Assembly: GCA_963735065.1 (NCBI GenBank)
Contig: CAVTJL010000001.1
Span: 1,798,001 to 1,862,000 of the forward strand
Direction of reading: 5' to 3'
DNA length: 64,000 bases
Origin: CAVTJL01 sp963735065
Lineage (GTDB): Bacteria > Pseudomonadota > Alphaproteobacteria > Geminicoccales > Geminicoccaceae
Shown here: positions 34,159-42,766 of the stretch, one piece after another
Layout of the letters: each line of letters begins with the position of its first letter
Position numbering within the stretch: the first letter of the stretch is position 1
Translations under genes and position numbers: made by a program
Notes under the pieces: generated by a model
Seen by the model: only the letters and a program-made list of their open reading frames with translations
Database searches by the model: none
Told to the model about the DNA's origin: nothing

Positions 34159-35775
34159 CTAGGCCTCGGTCATTTCCTCGAGGCTCCTCAGGCCCGGCCG
34201 CCGGGCCTGGACCAGCACCGCCATGTTGCCCGGCTTGTGCTCGTTCCTCAGCATCTTCATGTGCGCGCGCGGGATGTCGGCCCAGGGGAAAACCTCGCTC
34301 ATGCAGGGATCGACCTGGCGGTTGAGGACGAAGCTGTTGGCGGCCGAGGCCTGCTTCAGGTTGGCGAAGTGGCTGCCCTGGACCCGCTTTTGCCGCATCC
34401 AGAGATAGCGCGCATCGAGCGTGAGCTTGTAGCCCGTCGTGCCGGCGCAGATCACCACCATGCCGCCCCGCTTCACGACCAGCGTCGAGACCGGGAAGGT
34501 CGCCGCACCCGGATGCTCGAAGACGATGTCGACATCGTTGCCCTTGCCGGTGACGTCCCAGATGGCCTTGCCGAACTTGCGCGCCTCGGCCGTCCATCGG
34601 CCATAGGCCTCACGGTCGCTCGGGTCGGGCATCTCGCCCCAGCAGTCGAACTGCTTGCGGTTGATCACGCCCCTGGCCCCAAGCGAGAGCACGAAGTCGC
34701 GCTTGTCCTCCTCGGAGATGACGGCCAGCGCATTGGCGCCGGAGGCGGCGATGATCTGGATCGCCATCGAGCCCAGGCCTCCGGCCCCGCCCCAGACCAG
34801 CACATTGTCGCTGGGCTTCAGGGTGTGGGGCGCATGGCCGAACAGCATCCGATAGGCCGTGGCGAGGGTCAGCACGTAGCAGCCCGACTCCTCCCAGGTG
34901 AGATGCCGCGGGCGGGGCATGAGCTGCCGCGACTGCACCTTGCAGAACTGGGCGAAGCTGCCGTCGGAGGTCTCGTAGCCCCAGATGCGCTGCGAGGGCG
35001 AGTTCATCGGATCGCCGCCGTTGCACTCCTCGTCGTCGCCGTCGTCCTGGTTGCAGTGGATGACGACCTCGTCGCCGACCTTCCACCGCTTGACCCGCGA
35101 GCCCACGGCCCAGACCACCCCCGAGGCATCCGAGCCGGCGATGTGATAGGGCTGCTTGTGCACGTCCAGGGGCGAGATCGGCTTGCCCAAGGCCGCCCAG
35201 ACGCCGTTGTAGTTGACGCCCCCCGCCATCACCATCACCAACACCTCGTCGCTGTCGAGGGCGGGGGTGGGAACGACCTCCTGCTGCATCGCGGTGATGG
35301 GCTCGCCGTGCCGCTCCTTGCGGATCGCCCAGGCATACATGTTGCGCGGCACATGGCCGAGCGGGGGTATCTCGCCCACCTCGTAGAGGTCCTTGCCGGC
35401 GCGCAGGACCACAGGCGCAGCCGGCTGCTTGGCCATCGGGATGACCTGGGCGCTGGGTGCGGGCTGCATGGCGGGGGCTGGTGTCATGGCCGTGATCTTC
35501 TCGGTCTCGGGGCGAATGCGGGTGGGGGAGGCACCGTGGGTGCCGAAGGCGCGCGCGGGCTCCGCCGCTACCTCGGCCATGCCGAAGAAGTCCTGGGGTG
35601 CCAGCGCGATGCCTTCGCGCCTCGCGATCGCCAGCAGCTCCTCCTGGCGCCTGGTCGGGATGGCGCCGCGGCGTACCCAGCCGGATACGGCCGTCTGCCA
35701 GATCCCCAACAGCTCGGCGACACGCTGCTGCGAGCCGAACCTGGCGATGATGCGCTCGACATTGTGCTTGGTCAT
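34159..35775 (-). CDS. ccr: Crotonyl-CoA carboxylase/reductase with N-terminal helix-turn-helix domain
   Basis: From ATG 35775 the protein has 538 residues. Residues ~125-538 are a complete Ccr (YEVGEIPPLG, HCNQDDGDDEECNGGDP, WGYETSDGSFAQF, LVWGGAGGLGSMAIQ, IWDVTGKGNDVDIVFEHPG). It reductively carboxylates crotonyl-CoA to (2S)-ethylmalonyl-CoA with NADPH and CO2. Typical Ccr is ~430 residues. The extra N-terminus holds a Cro/YdaS-like helix-turn-helix (residues ~8-64, RVAELLGIWQTAVSGWVRRG) and an Ala/Pro-rich linker (~66-125) with no stop. In-frame ATGs at 35487 and 35436 could give standalone Ccr. A promoter-like TTGACA 44-50 bp upstream supports the 35775 start. Confidence 0.93.
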   Translation of the reverse strand: MTKHNVERIIARFGSQQRVAELLGIWQTAVSGWVRRGAIPTRRQEELLAIARREGIALAPQDFFGMAEVAAEPARAFGTHGASPTRIRPETEKITAMTPAPAMQPAPSAQVIPMAKQPAAPVVLRAGKDLYEVGEIPPLGHVPRNMYAWAIRKERHGEPITAMQQEVVPTPALDSDEVLVMVMAGGVNYNGVWAALGKPISPLDVHKQPYHIAGSDASGVVWAVGSRVKRWKVGDEVVIHCNQDDGDDEECNGGDPMNSPSQRIWGYETSDGSFAQFCKVQSRQLMPRPRHLTWEESGCYVLTLATAYRMLFGHAPHTLKPSDNVLVWGGAGGLGSMAIQIIAASGANALAVISEEDKRDFVLSLGARGVINRKQFDCWGEMPDPSDREAYGRWTAEARKFGKAIWDVTGKGNDVDIVFEHPGAATFPVSTLVVKRGGMVVICAGTTGYKLTLDARYLWMRQKRVQGSHFANLKQASAANSFVLNRQVDPCMSEVFPWADIPRAHMKMLRNEHKPGNMAVLVQARRPGLRSLEEMTEA

Positions 35776-35816
35776 GGCCGCTTCCATTCGCGAGGCCGCG
35801 ACCATCACACCGGAAA

Positions 35817-35831
35817 TGTTGACTGTCAACA
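35817..35831. promoter_or_regulatory. Perfect 15-bp palindrome TGTTGAC-T-GTCAACA between ccr and ecm
   Basis: A 7-1-7 inverted repeat lies in the 125-bp divergent spacer, 42-56 bp before the ccr start and 70-84 bp before the ecm start. On the minus strand it contains TTGACA, positioned 17 bp from a GATGGT that could serve as the ccr -10. A third half-site TGTTGAC (35892-35898) overlaps the ecm translation-initiation region. It is a good operator candidate for the helix-turn-helix domain carried by the adjacent Ccr. Confidence 0.55.
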
Positions 35832-35900
35832 CCATATCGCTTTGACGTCCCTGGCCGGGAGGTGTTAGAGCAGCAGGGGCACTACTGGAGGTGTTGACCG

Positions 35901-37911
35901 ATGACCGCGCCCCGCCGCGACGAGCCTTGGCTGTTCCGCACCTATGCCGGGCACAGCTCCGCCGCGGCCAGCAACCGCCTCTACCGGACCAACCTGGGGC
36001 GCGGCCAGACCGGGCTCTCGGTGGCGTTCGACCTGCCCACGCAGACGGGCTACGACAGCGACCACCCGCTGGCACGGGGCGAGGTCGGCAAGGTCGGCGT
36101 GCCGATCTGCTCGCTCACCGACATGGAGGTGTTGGTCGAGGGCATCCCGCTTGCGGGCATGAACACCTCGATGACCATCAACGCCACGGCACCCTGGCTC
36201 CTGGCCCTCTACATCGCCGCGGCCGAGCGCCAGGGCGCTGCCCGCCGCGACCTGCAGGGCACCATCCAGAACGACATCATCAAGGAATATCTCTCGCGCG
36301 GCACCTATATCTTCCCGCCGCAGCCCTCGCTCCGCCTCATGACCGACGTCATCGCCTTCACCAGCCGGGAGATGCCGCGCTGGAACCCGATGAACGTCTG
36401 CAGCTATCACCTCCAGGAGGCCGGGGCGACGCCGGTGCAGGAGCTGGCCTACGCGCTGGCGACCGCGACGGCGGTGCTGGACGCGGTGCGGGATGGCGGG
36501 CAGGTGCCGGCGGACGCCTTTCCCGCCGTCGTCGGCCGCATCAGCTTTTTCCTCAATGCCGGCCTGCGCCTCGTCAGCGGAGCTCGCCAAGATGCGGGCC
36601 TTCGCCAGTCTCTGGGACGAGATCTGCCGCGAGCGCTACGGCGTCCTGGACCCCCGCCATCGGCGCTTCCGCTACGGCGTGCAGGTCAACTCGCTGGGCC
36701 TCACCGAGCAGCAGCCCGAGAACAATGTCTACCGCATCCTCCTCGAGATGCTGGCGGTGACGCTCTCCAAGGGCACCCGCGCCCGCGCCGTGCAGCTTCC
36801 GGCGTGGAACGAGGCGCTGGGCCTGCCCAGGCCCTGGGACCAGCAATGGTCGCTCAGGATGCAGCAGATCCTGGCCTACGAGACCGATCTTCTCGAGCAC
36901 GGGGACATTCTCGACGGCAGCCACGTGATCGAGGCCGAGGTGGCAAGGCTCATGGCGGCGGCGCGGGACGAGATGGCCAGGATCGAGGCCATGGGCGGCG
37001 CCCTTGCCGCTGTGGACAGCGGCTACATGAAGGCCCAGCTGGTCGAGAGCAACACCCGACGTGTTGACGCCATCGCCTCGGGCCAGCAGGTGGTGGTGGG
37101 GGTGAACGCCTTTACCGACAGCGCGCCTTCGCCGCTGACCGCCGGCGCCGACGGCGGCTTCATGGCCGTCGACCCCGCGGCCGAGGCCGAGCAGATCGAG
37201 CGGCTCGAGGCGCATCGGGCAGGCCGCGACCGGGCTGCCGCCGAGGCTGCGCTGGCAGCGCTGGGCGAGGCGGCGAGGGAAGGGCGCAACGTCATGGAGC
37301 CCTCCATCGCCTGCGCCAGGGCGGGGGTCACGACGGGCGAGTGGGCCGACGCGCTGCGCCGCATCTTCGGCGAGTACCGGGCGCCCACAGGCGTCGGCGC
37401 CGCGCGCGCCACGAGCGACGACCTGCTGGCACCCGTCCGTGCGGAGGTCGAAAAGGTCTCGAGCCAACTTGGGCGACGATTGAAGATCCTGGTCGGCAAG
37501 CCCGGCCTCGACGGTCATTCGAACGGTGCCGAGCAGATCGCCGTGGCGGCGCGCGATTCCGGCATGGAGGTGGTCTACGAGGGCATCCGCCTGACCCCGG
37601 CCCGCATCGTCAACACGGCGCTCGAGGAAGGCGTTCATCTCGTGGGCCTCTCGATCCTCTCGGGCTCCCACATGGCGCTCGTGACGGACGTGCTCGAGCG
37701 GATGCGGCGCTACGGCCTGGGCGACGTGCCCGTCGTCGTGGGCGGCATCGTCCCGCCCGAGGATGCCCGCTCGCTGATCGCCGCCGGCGTCGCCCGCATC
37801 TACACGCCCAAGGACTATGCGGTGCACGAGATCATGGCCGACATCGCGCGCCTCGCCGCTGGCGGCGAGAGGCCGCACGCCAATCCGGTAGAATTGACAC
37901 CCGCCCTTTAA
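35901..37911 (+). CDS. ecm: Ethylmalonyl-CoA mutase, interrupted by a 1-nt frameshift
   Basis: A coenzyme B12-dependent mutase (669 residues after correction) converting ethylmalonyl-CoA to methylsuccinyl-CoA. The barrel has FDLPTQTGYDSDHPLARGEVGKVGV, given here only as FDLPTQTGYDSD, and MNTSMTINATAPW. The B12 domain has the DxHxxG motif (GLDGHSNGAEQ). The first frame loses homology after NAGLRLVS; the second resumes with ELAKMRAFASLWDE. The junction AGCGGAGCTC should read AGCGAGCTC, so an extra G at 36579 or 36580 explains it. GGAGG is 9 nt before the ATG. It is divergent from ccr-mcd, its pathway partners. Confidence 0.93.
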
Positions 37912-37922
37912 GACAAATTTTT
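37894..37922 (+). promoter_or_regulatory. Possible promoter for the efflux operon
   Basis: A perfect -35 hexamer TTGACA (37894-37899) overlaps the end of ecm. It is followed by an AT-rich stretch with the small palindrome ACAAA-TT-TTTGT (37915-37926) where a -10 would be. The -10 match is poor, so this is a weak call based on AT content and position 50 bp before the operon's first gene. Confidence 0.3.
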
Positions 37923-37963
37923 GTTCACTGGCCGGTTCATCTTCTGAGGATCAGCATCCGGAC

Positions 37964-39304
37964 ATGCGACGGATGCTTCTCCCGCTCGCCGTCGTCGCCC
38001 TTCTGGGCGTCGGCGGCTATTTTTTTGCCTCCTCGCAAGCGAGGCCGGCGGGATACCGGCTGGCTTCCGTCGATCACGGTGATGTGGTGACCCAGGTCAT
38101 GGCATCCGGCACGGTTCATTCGCTGAGCATGGTTCCCGTGATCGCCCAGGTCCCGGGGATCGTCCGCGAGGTCGACGTCGACTTCAACAGCGAGGTCAAG
38201 GTCGGGCAGGTGCTGGCGCGCCTCGAGAGCGCGGGCATCCAGACCAGGCTGAAGCTCGCCCAGGCCGACCTCGAGGTCGCAAAGAGCAGCGTCGAGATCG
38301 CGGACGGCCAGGTGCGGCGCGCCCAGAGCGAGCTCGTCAACGCGCAGGCGGGGGTCGCCGGCGCCGAGGCCGACCTCCAACATGCCGAGCTCGGCGAGAC
38401 CGAGGCGGAGCGCGACTTCAAGCGCACGCAGAGCCTGGCCTCCACCGGCGATGCCGCCCGCGCCCAGATGCAGCACGCGCAGACCGCGGCCGAGGCGGCG
38501 ACGGCGGCCGTGGCCGGCTCGAAGGCGCGCGCGCAGGGTACCGAGGCGGCGGTGACGGCCGCGCAGGCGGCGCTCGACATCGCCCGCGCCCAGCTGACGA
38601 ACGCCCAGGCCACCGTCACGGCGCGCCAGGTGGCGCTCGAGGATGCGCAGCAGGACATGGACAACACCGTGATCCGCGCGCCCGTCGACGGCATCGTGAT
38701 CGAGCGCAACGCCGTGGTCGGCGAGCCCATCGGCACGGGCGGCCAGAGCCCGGTTCTCTTCACGATCTCGAAGGACCTCCGGCGGATCGAGGTCCACGCC
38801 AATGTCGACGAGGCCGATATCGGCCGGGTGGCGCCGGGCCAGCCAGCCACCTTCAACTTCGCGTCGTTCCCCGGGCAGAAGTTCGCAGGCACGGTGAAGG
38901 AGGTTCATCGGGCGCCCGAGGTCATTCAGGGCGTCGTCACCTACACGGTCGTGCTGAGCGCCGCCAACCCGACCCAGGAGCTGCTGCCCGGCATGACGGC
39001 CGATGTCCGGATCACCGTCGACCGGCGCGCCGACGTGCTGCGTATTCCGGACGCTGCGCTGCGCTTCCGACCGCCCGGTGGCGCCGGTATGACCGCTACG
39101 GCCGATGCGGCCGAGAGCGCGGCGCCCGCGGTCTGGATGCTCACCCCGGACGGCAAGCTCGAGCGCGTGCCGGTACGTCTGGGCCCCAACGACGGCAGCT
39201 ATACGCAGGTTGTCGGCGGAAGCCTCGTCGCCGGGCAGAAGGTGGTGATCGGCCTTCTCCCCAAGGAGGAGCGGCGCCGGAGCATCGGCCCGCTCCGGCT
39301 CTGA
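37964..39304 (+). CDS. macA: Periplasmic adaptor (membrane fusion) protein, MacA-like
   Basis: A 446-residue membrane fusion protein. One N-terminal anchor (residues ~3-22) is followed by a barrel-sandwich half (SGTVHSLSMVPV), a long Ala/Gln-rich coiled-coil hairpin (about residues 85-225) and the second lipoyl half (VIRAPVDGIVIERNAVVGE). Beta-barrel and membrane-proximal domains complete it. It links an inner-membrane ABC exporter to an outer-membrane channel; both are encoded downstream. It starts 52 bp after ecm. The macrolide name is by family only; the substrate is unknown. Confidence 0.88.
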   Translation: MRRMLLPLAVVALLGVGGYFFASSQARPAGYRLASVDHGDVVTQVMASGTVHSLSMVPVIAQVPGIVREVDVDFNSEVKVGQVLARLESAGIQTRLKLAQADLEVAKSSVEIADGQVRRAQSELVNAQAGVAGAEADLQHAELGETEAERDFKRTQSLASTGDAARAQMQHAQTAAEAATAAVAGSKARAQGTEAAVTAAQAALDIARAQLTNAQATVTARQVALEDAQQDMDNTVIRAPVDGIVIERNAVVGEPIGTGGQSPVLFTISKDLRRIEVHANVDEADIGRVAPGQPATFNFASFPGQKFAGTVKEVHRAPEVIQGVVTYTVVLSAANPTQELLPGMTADVRITVDRRADVLRIPDAALRFRPPGGAGMTATADAAESAAPAVWMLTPDGKLERVPVRLGPNDGSYTQVVGGSLVAGQKVVIGLLPKEERRRSIGPLRL

Positions 39305-39305
39305 G

Positions 39306-40028
39306 ATGGCGACGCCTGTCGTCGCCATCGACCGCCTGACGAAGACCTACAGTCTGGGCGGTCACGAGATCGTGGCGCTGGAGGATCTCTCGCTCACGAT
39401 CGAGGCCGGCGAGCTCGTCGCGGTGATGGGCCCGTCGGGCTCGGGCAAGTCGACCTTCATGAACCTCATCGGCTGTCTCGACCGGCCGAGCTCTGGCACC
39501 TTTCTCCTGGACGGGGTCGACGTGGCCGAGCTCGATGCCGACGCGCTGGCGACGCTGCGCAACCGCCACATCGGGTTCTGCTTTCAGTCCTTCAACCTGC
39601 TCCAGCGCGCCTCGGCGCTCGCCAATGTCGAGCTGCCGCTCGTCTATGCGGGCATGGCGCCGCGCCAGCGTCGCGAGCGTGCGCGCGAGGTGCTGGGTGC
39701 TGTGGGCCTCGGCGACCGCATCGACCACCTCCCGACGCAGCTCTCCGGTGGCCAGCAGCAGCGCGTGGCGATCGCGCGAGCACTGGTCAACGCGCCCTCG
39801 CTCATCCTCGCCGACGAGCCCACGGGCGGGCTCGACAGCCGCACGGGCCGCGAGATCATGGCGCTCTTCGGGCGCCTCAACGCCGAGGGCATCACGGTCA
39901 TCATCGTCACCCACGAGCCCGAGGTCGCGGCCTATGCGCGCCGCCTCATCCAGCTGCGCGATGGCCGGCTGATCGACGATCGCCGTCAGCCCGGCGCCGT
40001 GCGCGATGCCGCGGCGGTTGCCGCATGA
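39306..40028 (+). CDS. macB: ABC transporter ATP-binding protein, MacB/LolD type
   Basis: A 240-residue ATPase. The Walker A motif is GPSGSGKST, the signature is LSGGQQQRVAIARAL, Walker B is LILADEPTGGLD and the H-loop is VTHEPE. The short insert with GFCFQSFNLLQR is typical of the MacB/LolD/FtsE branch. It energises the permease encoded next, whose ATG overlaps its stop by 4 nt. In E. coli MacB the ATPase and permease are fused; here they are separate genes, as in many alphaproteobacteria. Confidence 0.92.
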   Translation: MATPVVAIDRLTKTYSLGGHEIVALEDLSLTIEAGELVAVMGPSGSGKSTFMNLIGCLDRPSSGTFLLDGVDVAELDADALATLRNRHIGFCFQSFNLLQRASALANVELPLVYAGMAPRQRRERAREVLGAVGLGDRIDHLPTQLSGGQQQRVAIARALVNAPSLILADEPTGGLDSRTGREIMALFGRLNAEGITVIIVTHEPEVAAYARRLIQLRDGRLIDDRRQPGAVRDAAAVAA

Positions 40029-41245
40029 GGTTCGTCGACGCCCTGGGTGCCGCGCTCGACGCGCTCCGCGCCAACCTCCTGCGCAGCGCGCTCACCATGC
40101 TGGGCATCGTCATCGGCGTCGCCGCGGTCATCCTGGTGGTCGCGATCGGCACCGGCGCCCGCGAGCTCGTCGTGGCCCAGATCCAGAGCCTGGGCTCGAA
40201 CCTCCTGATCGTCGAGCCGCACACCGCGATGACGCCCGGCCAGCGGCACGGCAGCAGCACGCTCACCGAGGCCGACGGCCAGGCCATTCTGCGCGAGGTG
40301 CCGGAGGTCGAGCTGGCCGTGCCGTTGGTGCACGGCAATGTGCAGATCGTCAGCGGCGACACGAGCTGGCTCAGCATCCTCTACGGCACGACCGATCAGT
40401 TCCTTACCGCCCACGACTGGCCGCTCGCCTCGGGCCGCAGCTTCGCGCCTGAGGAGGAGCAGGATGCCGCCAAAGTGGCTCTCCTGGGCGACAGCGTGGC
40501 GCGCACCCTCTTCGGCAACCGCGATCCCGTGGGCGCCGTCATCCGCGTGCAGCGCGTCCCTCTTACCGTGATCGGCGTCCTGGCACCGAAGGGCCAGACC
40601 AGCGGCGGCCGCGACCAGGACGATGTGGTGCTGGCCCCGATCAGCACCGTCCGGATGCGCATCCTCGGCACCGGCGCCATCGGCAACGGCATCGACACGC
40701 TCCTCGTGCGCGTCGCCGACGGGCAGTCCATGAGCCGCGCCCAGCGGGAGGTAACCCAGCTCCTGCGCCAGCGTCATCGGCTCGAGGATGGCCAGGAGAA
40801 CGACTTCCAGATCAAGAACCTGGCCGAGGTCCAGCAGCTCAAGGAGGGCTCGGCCCAGGCCATGGCGACCCTCGTGGCCGCCGTGGCCTCTGTCTCGCTT
40901 CTGGTGGGCGGCATCGGCATCATGAACATCATGCTGGTCTCGGTCGTCGAGCGCACGCGCGAGATCGGCATCCGCATCGCCGTCGGCGCCCGCCGCCGCG
41001 ACATCCTCTCCCAGTTCCTCGTCGAAGCGACGACGCTCTCCGGGATCGGCGGCGCCGTCGGTGTCACGCTCGGCATCGTCGGTGCCGGCCTGCTCGCCGC
41101 GCTGGCGGGCTGGCCCTGGATCATCAGCCTGAGGGCGGTCCTGCTCGCCGTCGGGTTCAGCGTGACGGTCGGGATCGTCTTCGGCTTCTACCCGGCGCGT
41201 CGCGCTGCGCACCTCGATCCCATCGAGGCGCTTCGCCACGAATAG
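40025..41245 (+). CDS. ABC transporter permease, MacB type
   Basis: A 406-residue FtsX/MacB-fold permease. One membrane helix lies near the N-terminus (residues ~20-42). A ~230-residue periplasmic domain follows, then three C-terminal helices with the GGIGIMNIMLVSVVERTREIGIR coupling block (quoted here in part: GGIGIMNIML) and the end motif FYPARRAAHLDPIEALRHE. It works as a dimer in mechanotransmission rather than classical substrate channelling. It overlaps the ATPase gene by 4 nt and precedes the TolC-like gene by ~60 bp. Confidence 0.92.
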   Translation: MRFVDALGAALDALRANLLRSALTMLGIVIGVAAVILVVAIGTGARELVVAQIQSLGSNLLIVEPHTAMTPGQRHGSSTLTEADGQAILREVPEVELAVPLVHGNVQIVSGDTSWLSILYGTTDQFLTAHDWPLASGRSFAPEEEQDAAKVALLGDSVARTLFGNRDPVGAVIRVQRVPLTVIGVLAPKGQTSGGRDQDDVVLAPISTVRMRILGTGAIGNGIDTLLVRVADGQSMSRAQREVTQLLRQRHRLEDGQENDFQIKNLAEVQQLKEGSAQAMATLVAAVASVSLLVGGIGIMNIMLVSVVERTREIGIRIAVGARRRDILSQFLVEATTLSGIGGAVGVTLGIVGAGLLAALAGWPWIISLRAVLLAVGFSVTVGIVFGFYPARRAAHLDPIEALRHE

Positions 41246-41304
41246 GAAGCTTGCGTGAACAAGACGGTGTCACGGCCGCGATCCGCATCTTGTGGAGACA
41301 AGAA

Positions 41305-42630
41305 ATGTCAGCCCCAGTCGGCCGCAGCCTCGGCGCGTGCCGGATCCTCCTCACGGCCCTTGTCGGCCTCGTGCCGATAGGTGCCTCCGCCGAGAGCATC
41401 AACGATGCGATGGCCTCGGCCTATGCCCACGACCCGGCGCTCGAGTTGGCCCGATGGGATCTGAGCCAGACGGACGAGCTGGTCCCGCAGGCGAAGTCGC
41501 TCTGGCTGCCCAACGTCCAGGTCGGCGTCGGTGGCGGCTATGTCCAGGGCAAGGGCGTGGTGCCCACGGGTGGCGCCCAGATCCGCCAGCCGCTCTATGA
41601 CCCGCGCGCGCTGGGCAAGCTCTCCGAGGCCGAGGGCGAGGTGGCGGCCAAGCGCGCGAAGCTGATGGCCGTCGAGGGAGACGTGCTGCTCAAGGCAGCC
41701 ACGGCCTACCTCGACCTCGTTCGCGCCGGCGTGGTGGCGCGCTCGAACGAGCAGCATGCCAGGGTGCTCGAGCAGGAGCTGGCCTCGGCCAAGCGTCGCC
41801 TCGCGGCCGGCGAGCTGCGGCCGATCGATGTCAGCGACGTCGAGACCCGGCTCGCCGCCGCCGAGGCGCAGAAGATCCAGGCCGAGGGGGCTCTCGCCGT
41901 CGCCAGGACGACCTACGCCGAGACGGTCGGGCTCCAGCCCGGTCAGGTCGTCATGCCGCCGGTGCCGGGCGACCTGCCGCAGACCATGGACGAGGCCCGG
42001 CTGCTCTCCGTCGACAACCCGGCCGTGATCGCCGCCACCTACGCCCAGACCGCGGCCGAGGCGGGGGTGGACGCCGCCAAGGGAGCGATGCGCCCCTCGG
42101 TCCAGGCGCGTGCCGACATCGTCTTCCAGCGCAGCGACGTGCTGGGCGAGGTGGTCTGGCCGCTCTACGACGGCGGGCTCGCGCGCTCGCAGGTGCGCAC
42201 GGCCAAGGACGCCGTGCAGCAGCGCCGGTTCGATCGTGAGAGCCAGGAGCGGACCGCGCGCCAGCAGGCCATGGCGGCGTTCCAGGCCCTCCAGACCGCC
42301 AAGGCTGCCATCACCGCCTACGAGACCCAGCTCAAGACCGCCACGGCGACGGCCGCCGGCATCCGCCGCGAGCGCGGCCAGGGCCTGAGGACGACCGACG
42401 AGGTCCTGGATGCAGACGTCCAGGTGACCAACGCCCAGGTGAGCCTGATCGGCGCCGAGCGCGACGCCCGCGTCGCCGCCTACCAGCTCCTCGCCGCGGT
42501 CGGCCGGCTCGACGCGAAAAGCCTCAAGCTCCCGGTCAGCCTTTATGATCCGGAGGCGCACTACAGGGCCGTGCGCAACGATTTCTGGTCGACCGGTCTG
42601 CCTCAGCCGGCTGGCGGGCAGGGCCGATAG
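41305..42630 (+). CDS. TolC-family outer-membrane efflux protein
   Basis: About 441 residues with a signal peptide (hydrophobic residues ~12-26, then ASAESIN). Two outer-membrane-efflux repeats follow, each with long Ala/Gln/Glu-rich coiled-coil stretches, as in TolC alpha-barrels. It forms a trimeric channel through the outer membrane. ATG 41305 has GGAG 7 nt upstream and begins at the signal peptide; a GTG at 41251 would add 18 residues. It is the fourth gene of the adaptor-ATPase-permease-channel operon, completing a tripartite exporter. Confidence 0.9.
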   Translation: MSAPVGRSLGACRILLTALVGLVPIGASAESINDAMASAYAHDPALELARWDLSQTDELVPQAKSLWLPNVQVGVGGGYVQGKGVVPTGGAQIRQPLYDPRALGKLSEAEGEVAAKRAKLMAVEGDVLLKAATAYLDLVRAGVVARSNEQHARVLEQELASAKRRLAAGELRPIDVSDVETRLAAAEAQKIQAEGALAVARTTYAETVGLQPGQVVMPPVPGDLPQTMDEARLLSVDNPAVIAATYAQTAAEAGVDAAKGAMRPSVQARADIVFQRSDVLGEVVWPLYDGGLARSQVRTAKDAVQQRRFDRESQERTARQQAMAAFQALQTAKAAITAYETQLKTATATAAGIRRERGQGLRTTDEVLDADVQVTNAQVSLIGAERDARVAAYQLLAAVGRLDAKSLKLPVSLYDPEAHYRAVRNDFWSTGLPQPAGGQGR

Positions 42631-42766
42631 CAGGCACCAGGCCTACGCCTCCTGGCCAAGCGGCGCCTCGACAGTTGCGTCGAGCCTGTCGGTTGGATAA
42701 GGGGGCTCGGCTCCTGCCCTAAGCTGTGGTTCGGGCACCATTTCCCTTAACGAGAAGCCCAACGCG

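Noticed and set aside
36493..37911. Separate small B12-dependent mutase subunit
   Set aside because: The frame begins inside the barrel domain of ecm without a ribosome site or family-like N-terminus. It is the second half of a frameshifted ecm.
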